Part shown: positions 1 through 14,728 of the stretch, piece after piece
Position numbering within the stretch: the first letter of the stretch is position 1
How the letters are laid out: every line of letters begins with the position of its first letter
Assembly (NCBI GenBank): GCA_026214975.1
Contig: JAOBSW010000954.1
Coordinates: 1-64,000, forward strand
DNA from: Gentiana macrophylla
Taxonomy: Eukaryota > Streptophyta > Magnoliopsida > Gentianales > Gentianaceae
DNA: 64,000 nt
Direction: 5' to 3'
The notes under the pieces: model-generated
What the model was told of the DNA's origin: nothing
Database searches by the model: none
Seen by the model: the letters and a program-made list of their open reading frames with translations, nothing else
Program-made: the position numbers and the translations under genes

Positions 1-3000
1 TTGTCCATGCAGGAAAAAAGGTTTTTTCCATGATAACGAGTTGACATCGCCGGAAATTGGTGTTTTCCCTTTATAATGAGTAGAAATTTGTGTTTTATCT
101 TTGGTAACGAGTTCGAATTCATGTTTTCATCATATTAACGAGTTCAAATTAGGGTTTTTCTCTGGTAGCGAGTTGTCCTTCTTTGGAAAAAAGGCTTTTC
201 ACGATAACGAGTTGACATCGCCGGAAATTTGTGTTTTTCCCTTTATAACGAGTAGAAATTTGTGTTTTTCTTTGTAACGAGTTCAAATTCATGTTTTCTT
301 CTTATTAACGAGTTCAAATTTGTGTTTTACTCTGGTAACGATTTGTCCACGTAGAAAAAAGGTTTTTCCACGATATGAGAGTTGACATCGCGAAAGTGGT
401 GTTTTCCTTTATAATGAGTAGAAATTTGTGTTTTATCTTTGGTAACGAGTTCGAATTCATGTTTTCATCATATTAACGAGTTCAAAGTAGGGTTTTTCTC
501 ATGGTAGCGAGTTGTCCTTGGTGGAAAAAGGCTTTTCCATGATAACGAGTTGACATCGCCGGAAATTTGTGTTTTTCCCTTTATAACGAGTAGAAATTTG
601 TGTTTTTTCTTTGGTAACGAGTTCGAATTCATGTTTTCTTCTTACTAACGAGTTCAAATTTGTGTTTTACTCTGGTAACGATTTGTCCATGCAGAAAAAA
701 AGTTTTTCCACGATAACGAGTTTACATCGCGCGAAAATTGGTGTTTTCCCTTTATAATGAGTAGAAATTTGTGTTTTATCTTTGGTAACGAGTTCGAATT
801 CATGTTTTCATCATATTAACGAGTTCAAATTAGGGTTTTCTCTGGTAGCGAGTTGTCCTTGGTGGAAAAAAAGGCTTTTTCCCTGATAACGAGTTGACAT
901 CGCCGGAAATTTGTGTTTTTCCCTTTATAATGAGTAGAAATTTGTGTTTTTCTTTAGTAACGAGTTCGAATTCATGTTTTCTTCTTATTAACGAGTTCAA
1001 ATTTGTGTTTTACTCTGGTAACGATTTGTCCATGCAGAAAAAAAGGTTTTTCCCTGATAACGAGTTGACATCACCGGAAATTGGTGTTTTCCCTTTATAA
1101 TGAGTAGAAATTTGTGTTTTATCTTTGGTAACGAGTTCGAATTCATGTTTTCATCATATTAACGAGTTCAAATATGTGTTTTTCTCTGGTAACGAGTTGT
1201 CCTTGCTTGGAAAAAGGCTTTTTCCTGGATAACGAGTTGACATCGCCGGAATTTTGTGTTTTCCCTTTATAAAGAGTAGAAATTTGTGTTTTTTCTTTGG
1301 TAACGAGTTCGAATTCATGTTTTCTTCTTATTAACGAGTTCAAATTTGTGTTTTGCTCTGGTAACGATTTGTCCATGCAGAAAAAAGGTTTTTCCCGATA
1401 ACGAGTTGACATCTCCGGAAATTGGTGTTTTCCCTTTATAATGAGTAGAAATTTGTGTTTTATCTTTGGTAACGAGTTTGAATTCATGTTTTCATCATAT
1501 TAACGAGTTCAAATTTGGTTTTTCTCTGGTAACGAGTTGTCCTTGGTGGAAAAAGGCTTTTCCCTGATAACGAGTTGACATCGCCGGAAATTTGTGTTTT
1601 TCCCTTTATAACGAGTAGAAATTTGTGTTTTTTCTTTGGTAACGAGTTCGAATTCATGTTTTCTTCTTATTAACGAGTTCAAATTTGTGTTTTACTCTGG
1701 TAACGATTTGTCCATAAAGAAAAAAGATTTTTTCCCTGATAACGAGTTGACATCGCCGGAAATTGGTGTTTTCCCTTTATAATGAGTAGAAATTTGTGTT
1801 TTATCTTTGGTAACGAGTTCGAATTCATGTTTTCATCATATTAACGAGTTCAAATTTGTGTTTTTCTATGGTAGCGAGTTGTCCTTGCTTGGAAAAAAGG
1901 CTTTTCCACGATAACGAGTTGACATCGCCGGAATTTGTGTGTTTTCCTTTATATAGAGTAGAAATTTGTGTTTTTCTTTGGTAACGAGTTCGAATTCATG
2001 TTTTTTCTTCTTATTAACGAGTTCAAATTTGTGTTTTTCTCACGGTAACGATTTGTCCATGCGCGGAAAAAAAGGTTTTCCACGATAACGAGTTGACATC
2101 GCGGAAGTGGTGTTTTCCTTTATAATGAGTAGAAATTTGTGTTTTATCTTTGGTACGAGTTCGAATTCATGTTTTCATCATATTAACGAGTTCAAATTAG
2201 GGTTTTTCTCACAGTAACGAGTTGTCCTTGGTGGAAAAAGGCTTTTCCACGATAACGAGTTGACATCGCGGAAATTTGTGTTTTCCCTTTATAATGAGTA
2301 GAAATTTGTGTTTTTCTTTGGTAGCGAGTTCGAATTCATGTTTTCTTCTTATTAACGAGTTCAAATTTGTGTTTTACTACGGTAACGATTTGTCCATAAA
2401 GAAAAAAAAGGTTTTCCACGATAACGAGTTGACATCGCGGAAATTGGTGTTTTCCCTTTATAATGAGTAGAAATTTGTGTTTTATCTTTGGTAACGAGTT
2501 CGAATTCATGTTTTCATCATAATAACGAGTTCAAATTTGTGTTTTTCTATGGTAACGAGTTGTCCTTCTTTGGAAAAAGGCTTTTCACGATAACGAGTTG
2601 ACATCGCCGGAATTTTGTGTTTTCCCTTTATAAAGAGTAGAAATTTGTGTTTTTTCTTTGGTAACGAGTTCGAATTCATGTTTTCTTCTTATTAACGAGT
2701 TCAAATTTGTGTTTTTCTGGTAACGATTTGTCCATGCGAGAAAAAAGGTTTTTCCACGATAATGAGTTGACATCGCGAAATTGGTGTTTTCCCTTATAAT
2801 GAGTAGAAATTTGTGTTTTATCTTTGGTAACGAGTTCGAATTCATGTTTTCATCATATTAACGAGTTCAAATTAGTGTTTTTCTCTGGTAGCGAGTTGTT
2901 CTTTGCTGGAAAAAGGCTTTTTCCCTGATAACGAGTTGACATCGCCGGAAATTTGTGTTTTTCCCTTTATAACGAGTAGAAATTTGTGTTTTTTCTTTGG

Positions 3001-6000
3001 TAACGAGTTTGAATTCATGTTTTCTTCTTATTAACGAGTTCAAATTTGTGTTTTACTCTGGTAACGATTTGTCCATGCAGAAAAAAGGTTTTTTCCCTGA
3101 TAACGAGTTGACATCGCCGGAAATTGGTGTTTTCCCTTTATAATGAGTAGAAATTTGTGTTTTATCTTTGGTAACGAGTTCGAATTCATGTTTTCATCAT
3201 ATTAACGAGTTCAAATTAGGGTTTTTCTCTGGTAGCGAGTTGTCCTTGGTGGAAAAAAGGCTTTTCCCTGATAACGAGTTGACATCGCCGGAAATTTGTG
3301 TTTTCCCTTTATAACGAGTAGAAATTTGTGTTTTATCTTTGGTAACGAGTCGAATTCATGTTTTCTTCTTATAAACGAGTTCAAATTTGTGTTTTACTCA
3401 GTAACGATTTGTCCATGCATGCGAGAAAAAAGGTTTTTCCACGATAACGAGTTGACATCACCGGAATTGGTGTTTTCCTTTATAATGAGTAGAAATTTGT
3501 GTTTTATCTTTAGTATGAGTTCGAATTCATGTTTTCATCATATTAACGAGTTCAAATTATGTGTTTTTCTCTGGTAACGAGTTGTCCTTCTTTGGAAAAA
3601 GGCTTTTTCACGATAACGAGTTGACATCGCCGGAAATTTGTGTTTTCCTTTATAAAGAGTAGAAATTTGTGTTTTTCTTTGGTAACGAGTTCGAATTCAT
3701 GTTTTCTTCTTATAACGAGTTCAAATTTGTGTTTTTCTCTGGTAACGATTTGTCCATGCGAGGAAAAAAGGTTTTTCACGATAACGAGTTGACATCGCCG
3801 GAAATTGGTGTTTTCCCTTTATAATGAGTAGAAATTTGTGTTTTATCTTTAGTAACGAGTTCGAATTCATGTTTTCATCATATTAACGAGTTCAAATTAG
3901 GGTTTTTCTCTGGTAGCGAGTTGTCCTTGGTGGAAAAAAGGCTTTTTCCCTGATAACGAGTTGACATCGCCGGAAATTTGTGTTTTCCCTTTATAACGAG
4001 TAGAAATTTGTGTTTTATCTTTGGTAACGAGTTCGAATTCATGTTTTCTTCTTATTAACGAGTTCAAATTTGTGTTTTACTCTGGGTAACGATTTGTCCA
4101 TGCGAGAAAAAAGGTTTTTCCCTGATAACGAGTTGACATCGCCGGAAATTGGTGTTTTCCCTTTATAATGAGTAGAAATTTGTGTTTTATCTTTGGTAAC
4201 GAGTTTGAATTCATGTTTTCATCATAATAACGAGTTCAAATTTGTGTTTTTCTCTGGTAACGAGTTGTCCTTGGTGGAAAAAGGCTTTTTCACGATAACG
4301 AGTTGACATCGCCGAATTTTGTGTTTTCCCTTTATAATGAGTAGAAATTTGTGTTTTTCTTTTGTAACGAGTTGAATTCATGTTTTCTTCTTATTAACGA
4401 GTTCAAATTTGTGTTTTTCTCTGGTAACGATTTGTCCATGCAGAAAAAAAGTTTTTTCCACGATAACGAGTTGACATCGCCGGAAATTGGTGTTTTCCCT
4501 TTATAATGAGTAGAAATTTGTGTTTTATCTTTGGTAACGAGTTGAATTCATGTTTTCATCATATTAACGAGTTCAAATTTGTGTTTTTCTCTGGTAGCGA
4601 GTTGTCCTTGCTTGGAAAAAGGCTTTTCCACGATAAGCGAGTTGACATCGCCGGAAATTTGTGTTTTCCCTTTATAACGAGTAGAAATTTGTGTTTTTCT
4701 TTAGTAACGAGTTCAAATTCATGTTTTCTTCTTATTAACGAGTTCAAATTTGTGTTTTACTCTCGGTAACGATTTGTCCATGCGAGGAAAAAAGTTTTTC
4801 ACGATAACGAGTTGACATCGCCGGAAATTGGTGTTTTCCTTTATAATGAGTAGAAATTTGTGTTTTATCTTTGGTAACGAGTTCGAATTCATGTTTTCAT
4901 CATATTAACGAGTTCAAATTAGGGTTTTTCTCTGGTAGCGAGTTGTCCTTGGTGGAAAAAAGCTTTTTCCCTGATAACGAGTTGACATCGCCGGAAATTT
5001 GTGTTTTTCCCTTTATAGCGAGTAGAAATTTGTGTTTTTCTTTAGTAACGAGTTTGAATTCATGTTTTCTTCTTATTAACGAGTTCAAATTTGTGTTTTA
5101 CTCACGGTAACGATTTGTCCATGCGAGAAAAAAAGTTTTTTCACGATAACGAGTTGACATCGCGGAAATTGGTGTTTTCCTTTATAATGAGTAGAAATTT
5201 GTGTTTTATCTTTGGTAACGAGTTCGAATTCATGTTTTCATCATATTAACGAGTTCAAATTAGTGTTTTTCTCTGGTAGCGAGTTGTCCTTGGTGGAAAA
5301 AAGGCTTTTTCACTGATAACGAGTTGACATCGCCGGAAATTTGTGTTTTTCCCTTTATAACGAGTAGAAATTTGTGTTTTTCTTTGGTAACGAGTTCGAA
5401 TTCATGTTTTCTTCTTATTAACGAGTTCAAATTTGTGTTTTACTCTGGTAACGATTTGTCCATCTGAGAAAAAAGTTTTTCCACGATAACGAGTTGACAT
5501 CGCCGAAAGTGGTGTTTTTCCTTTTATAATGAGTAGAAATTTGTGTTTTATCTTTGGTAACGAGTTCGAATTCATGTTTTCATCATATTAACGAGTTCAA
5601 ATTTGTGTTTTTTCTCTGGTAACGAGTTGTCCTTCTTGGAAAAAAGGCTTTTCACGATAACGAGTTGACATCGCGGAAATTTGTGTTTTCCCTTTATAAA
5701 GAGTAGAAATTTGTGTTTTTCTTTGGTAACGAGTTCGAATTCATGTTTTCTTCTTATTAACGAGTTCAAATTTGTGTTTTGCTCAGTAACGATTTGTCCA
5801 TGCGAGAAAAAAGGTTTTTCACGATAACGAGTTGACATCGCCGGAAATTGGTGTTTTCCCTTTATAATGAGTAGAAATTTGTGTTTTATCTTTGGTAACG
5901 AGTTTGAATTCATGTTTTCATCATATTAACGAGTTCAAATTAGGGTTTTTCTCTGGTAGCGAGTTGTCCTTGGTGGAAAAAAGGCTTTTTCCCTGATAAC

Positions 6001-9000
6001 GAGTTGACATCGCCGGAAATTTGTGTTTTTCCCTTTATAACGAGTAGAAATTTGTGTTTTTTCTTTGGTAATGAGTTCGAATTCATGTTTTCTTCTTATT
6101 AACGAGTTCAAATTTGTGTTTTACTCTGGTAACGATTTGTCCATGTAGAAAAAAAGGTTTTTCACGATAGCGAGTTGACATCGCGGAAAGTGGTGTTTTC
6201 CCTTTATAATGAGTAGAAATTTGTGTTTTATCTTTGGTACGAGTTCGAATTCATGTTTTCATCATAATAACGAGTTCAAATTTGTGTTTTTCTCAGTAGC
6301 GAGTTGTCCTTCTTTGGAAAAAAAGGCTTTTCCACGATAACGAGTTGACATCGCGGAAATTTGTGTTTTCCCTTTATAGCGAGTAGAAATTTGTGTTTTT
6401 CTTTGGTAACGAGTTTGAATTCATGTTTTCTTCTTATTAACGAGTTCAAATTTGTGTTTTCTCTGGTAACGATTTGTCCATGCGAGAAAAAAGGTTTTTC
6501 ACGATAACGAGTTGACATCGCCGGAAATTGGTGTTTTCCCTTTATAATGAGTAGAAATTTGTGTTTTATCTTTGGTAGCGAGTTCGAATTCATGTTTTCA
6601 TCATATTAACGAGTTCAAATTTGTGTTTGTCGGAAATTTGTGTTTTCCCTTTATAGAAAAAAGGTTTTTCACGATAACGAGTTGTCATCGCGCGGAAAAG
6701 GTGTTTTTCCGATTTATCATGAGTAGAAATTTGTGTTTTATCTTTGATAGTATGAGTTCGAATTCATGTTTTTTCATATTAACGAGTTCAAATTTGTGTT
6801 TTTCTCTTGGTGTGATTTGTCCTTGCTTGGAAAAAAGGTTTTTCCACGATAACGAGTTGACATCGCGGAAATTTGTGTTTTTTCTTTATGAGTAGAAATT
6901 TGTGTTTTTTCTTTGGTAACGAGTTCGAATTCATGTTTTCTTCTTATTAACGAGTTCAAATTTGTGTTTTTCTCACGGTAACGATTTGTCCATGAGAGAA
7001 AAAGGTTTTTCACGATAACGAGTTGACATCGCCGGAAATTGGTGTTTTCCCTTTATAATGAGTAGAAATTTGTGTTTTATCTTTGGTAACGAGTTCGAAT
7101 TCATGTTTTCATCATATTAACGAGTTCAAATTAGTGTTTTTCTCTGGTAGCGAGTTGTCCTTGGTGGAAAAAGGCTTTTCCCTGATAACGAGTTGACATC
7201 GCCGGAAATTTGTGTTTTCCCTTTATAACGAGTAGAAATTTGTGTTTTTTCTTTGGTAACGAGTTCGAATTCATGTTTTCTTCTTATTAACGAGTTCAAA
7301 TTTGTGTTTTACTCTGGTAACGATTTGTCCATGCAGAAAAAAAGGTTTTTCCATGATAACGAGTTGACATCGCCGGAAATTGGTGTTTTCCCTTTATAAT
7401 GAGTAGAAATTTGTGTTTTATCTTTGGTAACGAGTTCGAATTCATGTTTTCATCATATTAACGAGTTCAAATTAGTGTTTTTCTCACGGTAACGAGTTGT
7501 CCTTGGTGGAAAAAGGCTTTTCCACGATAACGAGTTGACATCGCCGGAATTTGTGTGTTTCCCTTTATAGCGAGTAGAAATTTGTGTTTTTCTTTGGTAA
7601 CGAGTTCGAATTCATGTTTTCTTCTTATTAACGAGTTCAAATTTGTGTTTTACTCAGTAACGATTTGTCCATGCGAAAAAAGGTTTTCCACGATAGCGAG
7701 TTGACATCGCGGAAGTGGTGTTTTCCCTTTATAATGAGTAGAAATTTGTGTTTTATCTTTGGTAACGAGTTCGAATTCATGTTTTCATCATATTAACGAG
7801 TTCAAATTTGTGTTTTTCTCTGGTAACGAGTTGTCCTTGGTGGAAAAAGGCTTTTCCCTGATAACGAGTTGACATCGCCGGAAATTTGTGTTTTCCCTTT
7901 ATAAAGAGTAGAAATTTGTGTTTTTCTTTGGTAGCGAGTTCGAATTCATGTTTTCTTCTTATTAACGAGTTCAAATTTGTGTTTTACTCGGTAACGATTT
8001 GTCCATGCGAGAAAAAAGGTTTTTCCATGATAACGAGTTGACATCGCGGAAATTGGTGTTTTCCCTTTATAATGAGTAGAAATTTGTGTTTTATCTTTGG
8101 TAACGAGTTCGAATTCATGTTTTCATCATATTAACGAGTTCAAATTTGTGTTTTTCTCAGTAGCGAGTTGTCCTTCTTTGGAAAAAGGGCTTTTTCACGA
8201 TAACGAGTTGACATCGCGGAAATTTGTGTTTTCCTTTATAGCGAGTAGAAATTTGTGTTTTTCTTTGGTAACGAGTTCGAATTCATGTTTTCTTCTTATT
8301 AACGAGTTCAAATTTGTGTTTTTCTCTGGTAACGATTTGTCCATGCGAGAAAAAAAGGTTTTTCCCCGATAACGAGTTGACATCGCCGGAAAGTGGTGTT
8401 TTCCCTTTATAATGAGTAGAAATTTGTGTTTTATCTTTGGTAACGAGTTCGAATTCATGTTTTCATCATATTAACGAGTTCAAATTAGTGTTTTTCTCGG
8501 TAGCGAGTTGTCCTTCTTGGAAAAAAAGGCTTTTCCACGATATGAGTTGACATCGCCGGAAATTTGTGTTTTTCCTTTATAACGAGTAGAAATTTGTGTT
8601 TTTCTTTGGTAGCGAGTTCAAATTCATGTTTTCTTCTTATTAACGAGTTCAAATTTGTGTTTTACTCTGGTAACGATTTGTCCATGCGAGAAAAAAGGTT
8701 TTTCCACGATAACGAGTTGACATCGCGGAAATTGGTGTTTTCCTTTATAATGAGTAGAAATTTGTGTTTTATCTTTGGTATGAGTTCGAATTCATGTTTT
8801 CATCATATTAACGAGTTCAAATTAGTGTTTTTCTCTGGTAGCGAGTTGTCCTTGGTGGAAAAAAGGCTTTTCCACGATAACGAGTTGACATCGCGGAAAT
8901 TTGTGTTTTTCCCTTTATAGCGAGTAGAAATTTGTGTTTTTCTTTAGTAACGAGTTGAATTCATGTTTTTTCTTCTTATTAACGAGTTCAAATTTGTGTT

Positions 9001-12000
9001 TTACTCTGGTAACGATTTGTCCATGCGGAAAAAAGGTTTTTTCCCTGATAACGAGTTGACATCGCCGGAAATTGGTGTTTTCCCTTTATAATGAGTAGAA
9101 ATTTGTGTTTTATCTTTGGTAGCGAGTTCGAATTCATGTTTTCATCATATTAACGAGTTCAAATTAGGGTTTTTCTCTGGTAGCGAGTTGTCCTTGGTGG
9201 AAAAAAGGCTTTTCCCTGATAACGAGTTGACATCGCGGAAATTTGTGTTTTCCTTTATAACGAGTAGAAATTTGTGTTTTTCTTTGGTAGCGAGTTGAAT
9301 TCATGTTTTCTTCTTATTAACGAGTTCAAATTTGTGTTTTACTCTAGTAACGATTTGTCCATGCAGAAAAAAGGTTTTTCCCTGATAACGAGTTGACATC
9401 GCCGGAAATTGGTGTTTTCCTTTATAATGAGTAGAAATTTGTGTTTTATCTTTGGTAACGAGTTCGAATTCATGTTTTCATCATATTAACGAGTTCAAAT
9501 TTGTGTTTTTCTCTGGTAGCGAGTTGTCCTTCTTTGGAAAAAAGGCTTTTTCACGATATGAGTTGACATCGCGGAAATTTGTGTTTTCCCTTTATAATGA
9601 GTAGAAATTTGTGTTTTTCTTTGGTAGCGAGTTCGAATTCATGTTTTCTTCTTATTAACGAGTTCAAATTTGTGTTTTACTCTGGTAACGATTTGTCCAT
9701 GCTAGAAAAAAAGGTTTTTCCCTGATAACGAGTTGACATCGCGGGAAGTGGTGTTTTCCCTTTATAATGAGTAGAAATTTGTGTTTTATCTTTGGTAATG
9801 AGTTCGAATTCATGTTTTCATCATATTAACGAGTTCAAATTTGTGTTTTTCTCTGGTAACGAGTTGTCCTTCTTTGGAAAAAAGGCTTTTTCACTGATAA
9901 CGAGTTGACATCGCCGGAAATTTGTGTTTTTCCTTTATAACGAGTAGAAATTTGTGTTTTTTCTTTGGTAGCGAGTTCGAATTCATGTTTTCTTCTTATT
10001 AACGAGTTCAAATTTGTGTTTTCTCTGGTAACGATTTGTCCATGCGAGAAAAAAGGTTTTTCCACGATAACGAGTTGACATCGCGGAAATTGGTGTTTTC
10101 CTTTATAATGAGTAGAAATTTGTGTTTTATCTTTGTAACGAGTTCGAATTCATGTTTTCATCATATTAACGAGTTCAAATTTGGGTTTTTCTCTGGTAAC
10201 GAGTTGTCCTTGCTAGAAAAAAGGCTTTTTCCCTGATAACGAGTTGACATCGCCGGAAATTTGTGTTTTTCCCTTTATAACGAGTAGAAATTTGTGTTTT
10301 TTCTTTGGTAACGAGTTGGAATTCATGTTTTCTTCTTATTAACGAGTTCAAATTTGTGTTTTGCTCCGGTAATGATTTGTCCATGTAGAAAAAAAGGTTT
10401 TATCCCTGATAACGATTTGACATCGCCGGAAATTGGTGTTTTCCCTTTATAATGAGTAGAAATTTGTGTTTTATCTTTGGTAACGAGTTCGAATTCATGT
10501 TTTCATCATATTAACGAGTTCAAATTAGTGTTTTTCTCTGGTAACGAGTTGTCCTTGGTGGAAAAAAGGCTTTTCCACGATAACGAGTTGACATCGCCGG
10601 AAATTTGTGTTTTCCCTTTATAACGAGTAGAAATTTGTGTTTTTTCTTTGGTAACGAGTTTGAATTCATGTTTTCTTCTTATTAACGAGTTCAAATTTGT
10701 GTTTTACTCTGGTAACGATTTGTCCATGCAGAAAAAAAAGTTTTTCCATGATAACGAGTTGACATCGCCGGAAATTGGTGTTTTCCCTTTATAATGAGTA
10801 GAAATTTGTGTTTTATCTTTGGTAACGAGTTCGAATTCATGTTTTCATCATATTAACGAGTTCAAATTAGGGTTTTTCTCTGGTAGCGAGTTGTCCTTGG
10901 TGGAAAAAAGGCTTTTTCCCTGATAACGAGTTGACATCGCCGGAAATTTGTGTTTTTCCCTTTATAACGAGTAGAAATTTGTGTTTTTTCTTTGGTAACG
11001 AGTTCGAATTCATGTTTTCTTCTTATTAACGAGTTCAAATTTGTGTTTTACTCTGGTAACGATTTGTCCATGTAGAAAAAAAGGTTTTTTCCCTGATAAC
11101 GAGTTGACATCACCGGAAATTGGTGTTTTCCCTTTATAATGAGTAGAAATTTGTGTTTTATCTTTGGTAACGAGTTCGAATTCATGTTTTCATCATATTA
11201 ACGAGTTCAAATTTGTGTTTTCTCTGGTAACGAGTTGTCCTTCTTTGGAAAAAGGCTTTTTCACGATAACGAGTTGACATCGCGGAAATTTGTGTTTTCC
11301 CTTTATAAAGAGTTGAAATTTGTGTTTTTTCTTTGGTAACGAGTTTGAATTCATGTTTTCTTCTTATTAACGAGTTCAAATTTGTGTTTTACTCTGGTAA
11401 CGATTTGTCCAAAAGAAAAAAAGGTTTTTCCCTGATAACGAGTTGACATCGCCGGAAATTGGTGTTTCCCTTTATAATGAGTAGAAATTTGTGTTTTATC
11501 TTTGGTAACGAGTTCGAATTCATGTTTTCATCATATTAACGAGTTCAAATTTGTGTTTTTTCTATGGTAACGAGTTGTCCTTCTTTGGAAAAAAGGCTTT
11601 TTCCACGATAACGAGTTGACATCGCGGAATTTTGTGTTTTCCTTTATAACGAGTAGAAATTTGTGTTTTTCTTTGGTAACGATTTGAATTCATGTTTTCT
11701 TCTTATTAACGAGTTCAAATTTGTGTTTTTCTCACGGTAACGATTTGTCCATGCAGAAAAAAGGTTTTTCCACGATAACGAGTTGACATCGCGAAAGTGG
11801 TGTTTTCCTTTATAATGAGTAGAAATTTGTGTTTTATCTTTGGTAGCGAGTTCGAATTCATGTTTTCATCATATTAACGAGTTCAAATTAGTGTTTTTCT
11901 CTGGTAGCGAGTTGTCCTTGTTTGAAAAAAGGCTTTTTCCCTGATAACGAGTTGACATCGCCGGAAATTTGTGTTTTCCCTTTATAACGAGTAGAAATTG

Positions 12001-14728
12001 GTGTTTTTCTTTGGTAGCGAGTTCGAATTCATGTTTTCTTCTTATTAACGAGTTCAAATTTGTGTTTTACTCTCGGTAGCGATTTGTCCATGCGCAGAAA
12101 AAAGTTTTTCCACGATAACGAGTTGACATCGCCGGAAATTGGTGTTTTCCCTTTATAATGAGTAGAAATTTGTGTTTTATCTTTGGTAACGAGTTTGAAT
12201 TCATGTTTTCATCATATTTACGAGTTCAAATTAGGGTTTTTCTGTGGTAGCGAGTTGTCCTAGGTGGAAAAAAGGCTTTTTCCCTGATAACGAGTTGACA
12301 TTGCCGGAAATTTGTGTTTTTTCCCTTCATAACGAGTAGAGGTTTGAGTTTTTACTTTGGTAACGAGTTCGAATTCATGTTTTCTTCTTATTAACGAGTT
12401 CAAATTTGTGTTTTGCTCTGGTAACGATTTGTCCATGCAGAAAAAAAGGTTTTTCACGATAACGAGTTGACATCGCCGGAAATTGGTGTTTTCCCTTTAT
12501 AATGAGTAGAAATTTGTGTTTTATCTTTGGTAACGAGTTCGAATTCATGTTTTCATCATATTAACGAGTTCAAATTAGGGTTTTTCTCTGGTAGCGAGTT
12601 GTCCTTGCTTTGGAAAAAGGCTTTTCACGATAACGAGTTGACATCGCGGAAATTTGTGTTTTTCCTTTATAACGAGTAGAAATTTGTGTTTTTTCTTTGG
12701 TAACGAGTTCGAATTCATGTTTTCTTCTTATTAACGAGTTCAAATTTGTGTTTTACTCTGGTAACGATTTGTCCATGCGGAAAAAAGGTTTTTCCATGAT
12801 AATGAGTTGACATCGCCGGAAATTGGTGTTTTCCCTTTATAATGAGTAGAAATTTGTGTTTTATCTTTGGTAACGAGTTCGAATTCATGTTTTCATCATA
12901 TTAACGAGTTCAAATTAGTGTTTTTCTCTGGTAACGAGTTGTCCTTGCTGGAAAAAAGGCTTTTCCACGATAACGAGTTGACATCGCCGAAATTTGTGTT
13001 TTCCTTTATAAAGAGTTAGAAATTTGTGTTTTTCTTTGGTACGAGTCGAATTCATGTTTTCTTCTTATTAACGAGAGTTCAAATTTGTGTTTTGCTCTGG
13101 TAACGATTTGTCCATGTAGAAAAAAGGTTTTTCCCTGATAACGAGTTGACATCGCCGGAAATTGGTGTTTTCCCTTTATAATGAGTAGAAATTTGTGTTT
13201 TATCTTTGGTAACGAGTTCGAATTCATGTTTTCATCATATTAACGAGTTCAAATTAGGGTTTTTATCCAGTAACGAGTTGTCCTTGGTGGAAAAAAGGCT
13301 TTTTCCCTGATAACGAGTTGACATCGCCGGAAATTTGTGTTTTTCCCTTTATAACGAGTAGAAATTTGTGTTTTTTCTTTGGTAACGAGTTCGAATTCAT
13401 GTTTTCTTCTTATTAACGAGTTCAAATTTGTGTTTCTCTCTGGTAACGATTTGTCCATGCAGGAAAAAAGGTTTTTCACGATAACGAGTTGACATCGCCG
13501 GAAATTGGTGTTTTCCCTTTATAATGAGTAGAAATTTGTGTTTTATCTTTGGTAACGAGTTCGAATTCATGTTTTCATCATATTAACGAGTTCAAATTAG
13601 GGTTTTTCTCTGGTAACGAGTTGTCCTTGGTGGAAAAAGGCTTTTCCACGATAACGAGTTGACATCGCCGGAAATTTGTGTTTTCCCTTTATAGCGAGTA
13701 GAAATTTGTGTTTTTTCTTTGGTAACGAGTTCGAATTCATGTTTTCTTCTTATTAACGAGTTCAAATTTGTATTTTACTCTGGTAACGATTTGTCCCTTG
13801 GAAAAAAGGTTTTTCACGATAACGAGTTGACATCGCCGAAATTGGTGTTTTCCTTTATAATGAGTAGAAATTTGTGTTTTATCTTTGGTAACGAGTTCGA
13901 ATTCATGTTTTCATCATATTAATGAGTTCAAATATGTGTTTTATATGGTAACGAGTTGTCCTTCTTTGAAAAAAAGCTTTTCCACGATAACGAGTTGACA
14001 TTGCGGAAATTGTGTGTTTTCCCTTTATAACGAGTAGAGGTTTGAGTTTTACTTTGGTAACGAGTTCGAATTCATGTTTTCTTCTTATTAAATAGTTCAA
14101 ATTTGTGTTTTACTCACAGTAACGATTTGTCCATCCATGAGAAAAAAGGTTTTTCCCTGATAACGAGTTGACATCGCCGGAAATTGGTGTTTTCCCTTTA
14201 TAATGAGTAGAAATTTGTGTTTTATCTTTGGTAACGAGTTCGAATTCATGTTTTCATCATATTAATGAGTTCAAATTTGTGTTTTTATATGGTAACGAGT
14301 TGTCCTTCTTTGGAAAAAGGCTTTTTCACGATAACGAGTTGACATTGCCGGAAATTTGTGTTTTCCTTTGTAACGAGTAGAGGTTTGAGTTTTACTTTGG
14401 TAACGAGTTGAATTCATGTTTTCTTCTTATTAACGAGTTCAAATTTTTGTTTTTCTCTGGTAACGATTTGTCCATGCGAAAAAAGGTTTTTCCACGAAAC
14501 GAGTTGACATCGCCGAAATTGGTGTTTTCCCTTTATAATGAGTAGAAATTTGTGTTTTATCTTTGGTAACGAGTTCGAATTCATGTTTTCATCATATTAA
14601 CGAGTTCAAATTAGTGTTTTTCTCTGGTAACAAGTTGTCCTTGCTTTGGAAAAAGGCTTTTCACGATAACGAGTTGACATCGCCGAATTTTGTGTTTTTC
14701 CTTTATAACGAGTAGAAATTTGTGTTTT
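1..14728 (+). repeat. Satellite array, direct block 1: ~171-bp monomers as A/B dimers
   Basis: A continuous tandem array. Successive copies of TTGACATCG lie at 41, 212, 382 and 550, giving steps of 168-171 bp. Two monomer types alternate. Type A carries catgttttcttcttatt and gatttgtccatg; type B carries catgttttcatcatatt and gttgtcctt followed by a G-rich step. The higher-order unit is therefore about 340 bp. Each monomer is made of five subunits of 30-40 bp that begin AACGAGTT or AACGAGTA and mostly contain AAATTTGTGTTTT, so the monomer probably grew from a shorter ancestral repeat. A third variant, gagtagaggtttgag, appears at the A position near 12,335, 14,035 and 14,385. A monomer near 170 bp is typical of plant centromeric or heterochromatic satellites; centromere function is an inference. 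Short open frames here are by-products of the repeat. Confidence 0.97.
6628..6725 (+). repeat. Irregular satellite unit (rearranged monomer)
   Basis: The regular subunit order breaks here. After a B-type start the sequence jumps to tgtcggaaatttgtg, then to a fragment of the AAAAAAGG block, then to a divergent cggaaaaggtgtttttccg stretch before normal monomers resume near 6,720. This looks like an unequal-exchange or small-deletion scar inside the array. Confidence 0.7.
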
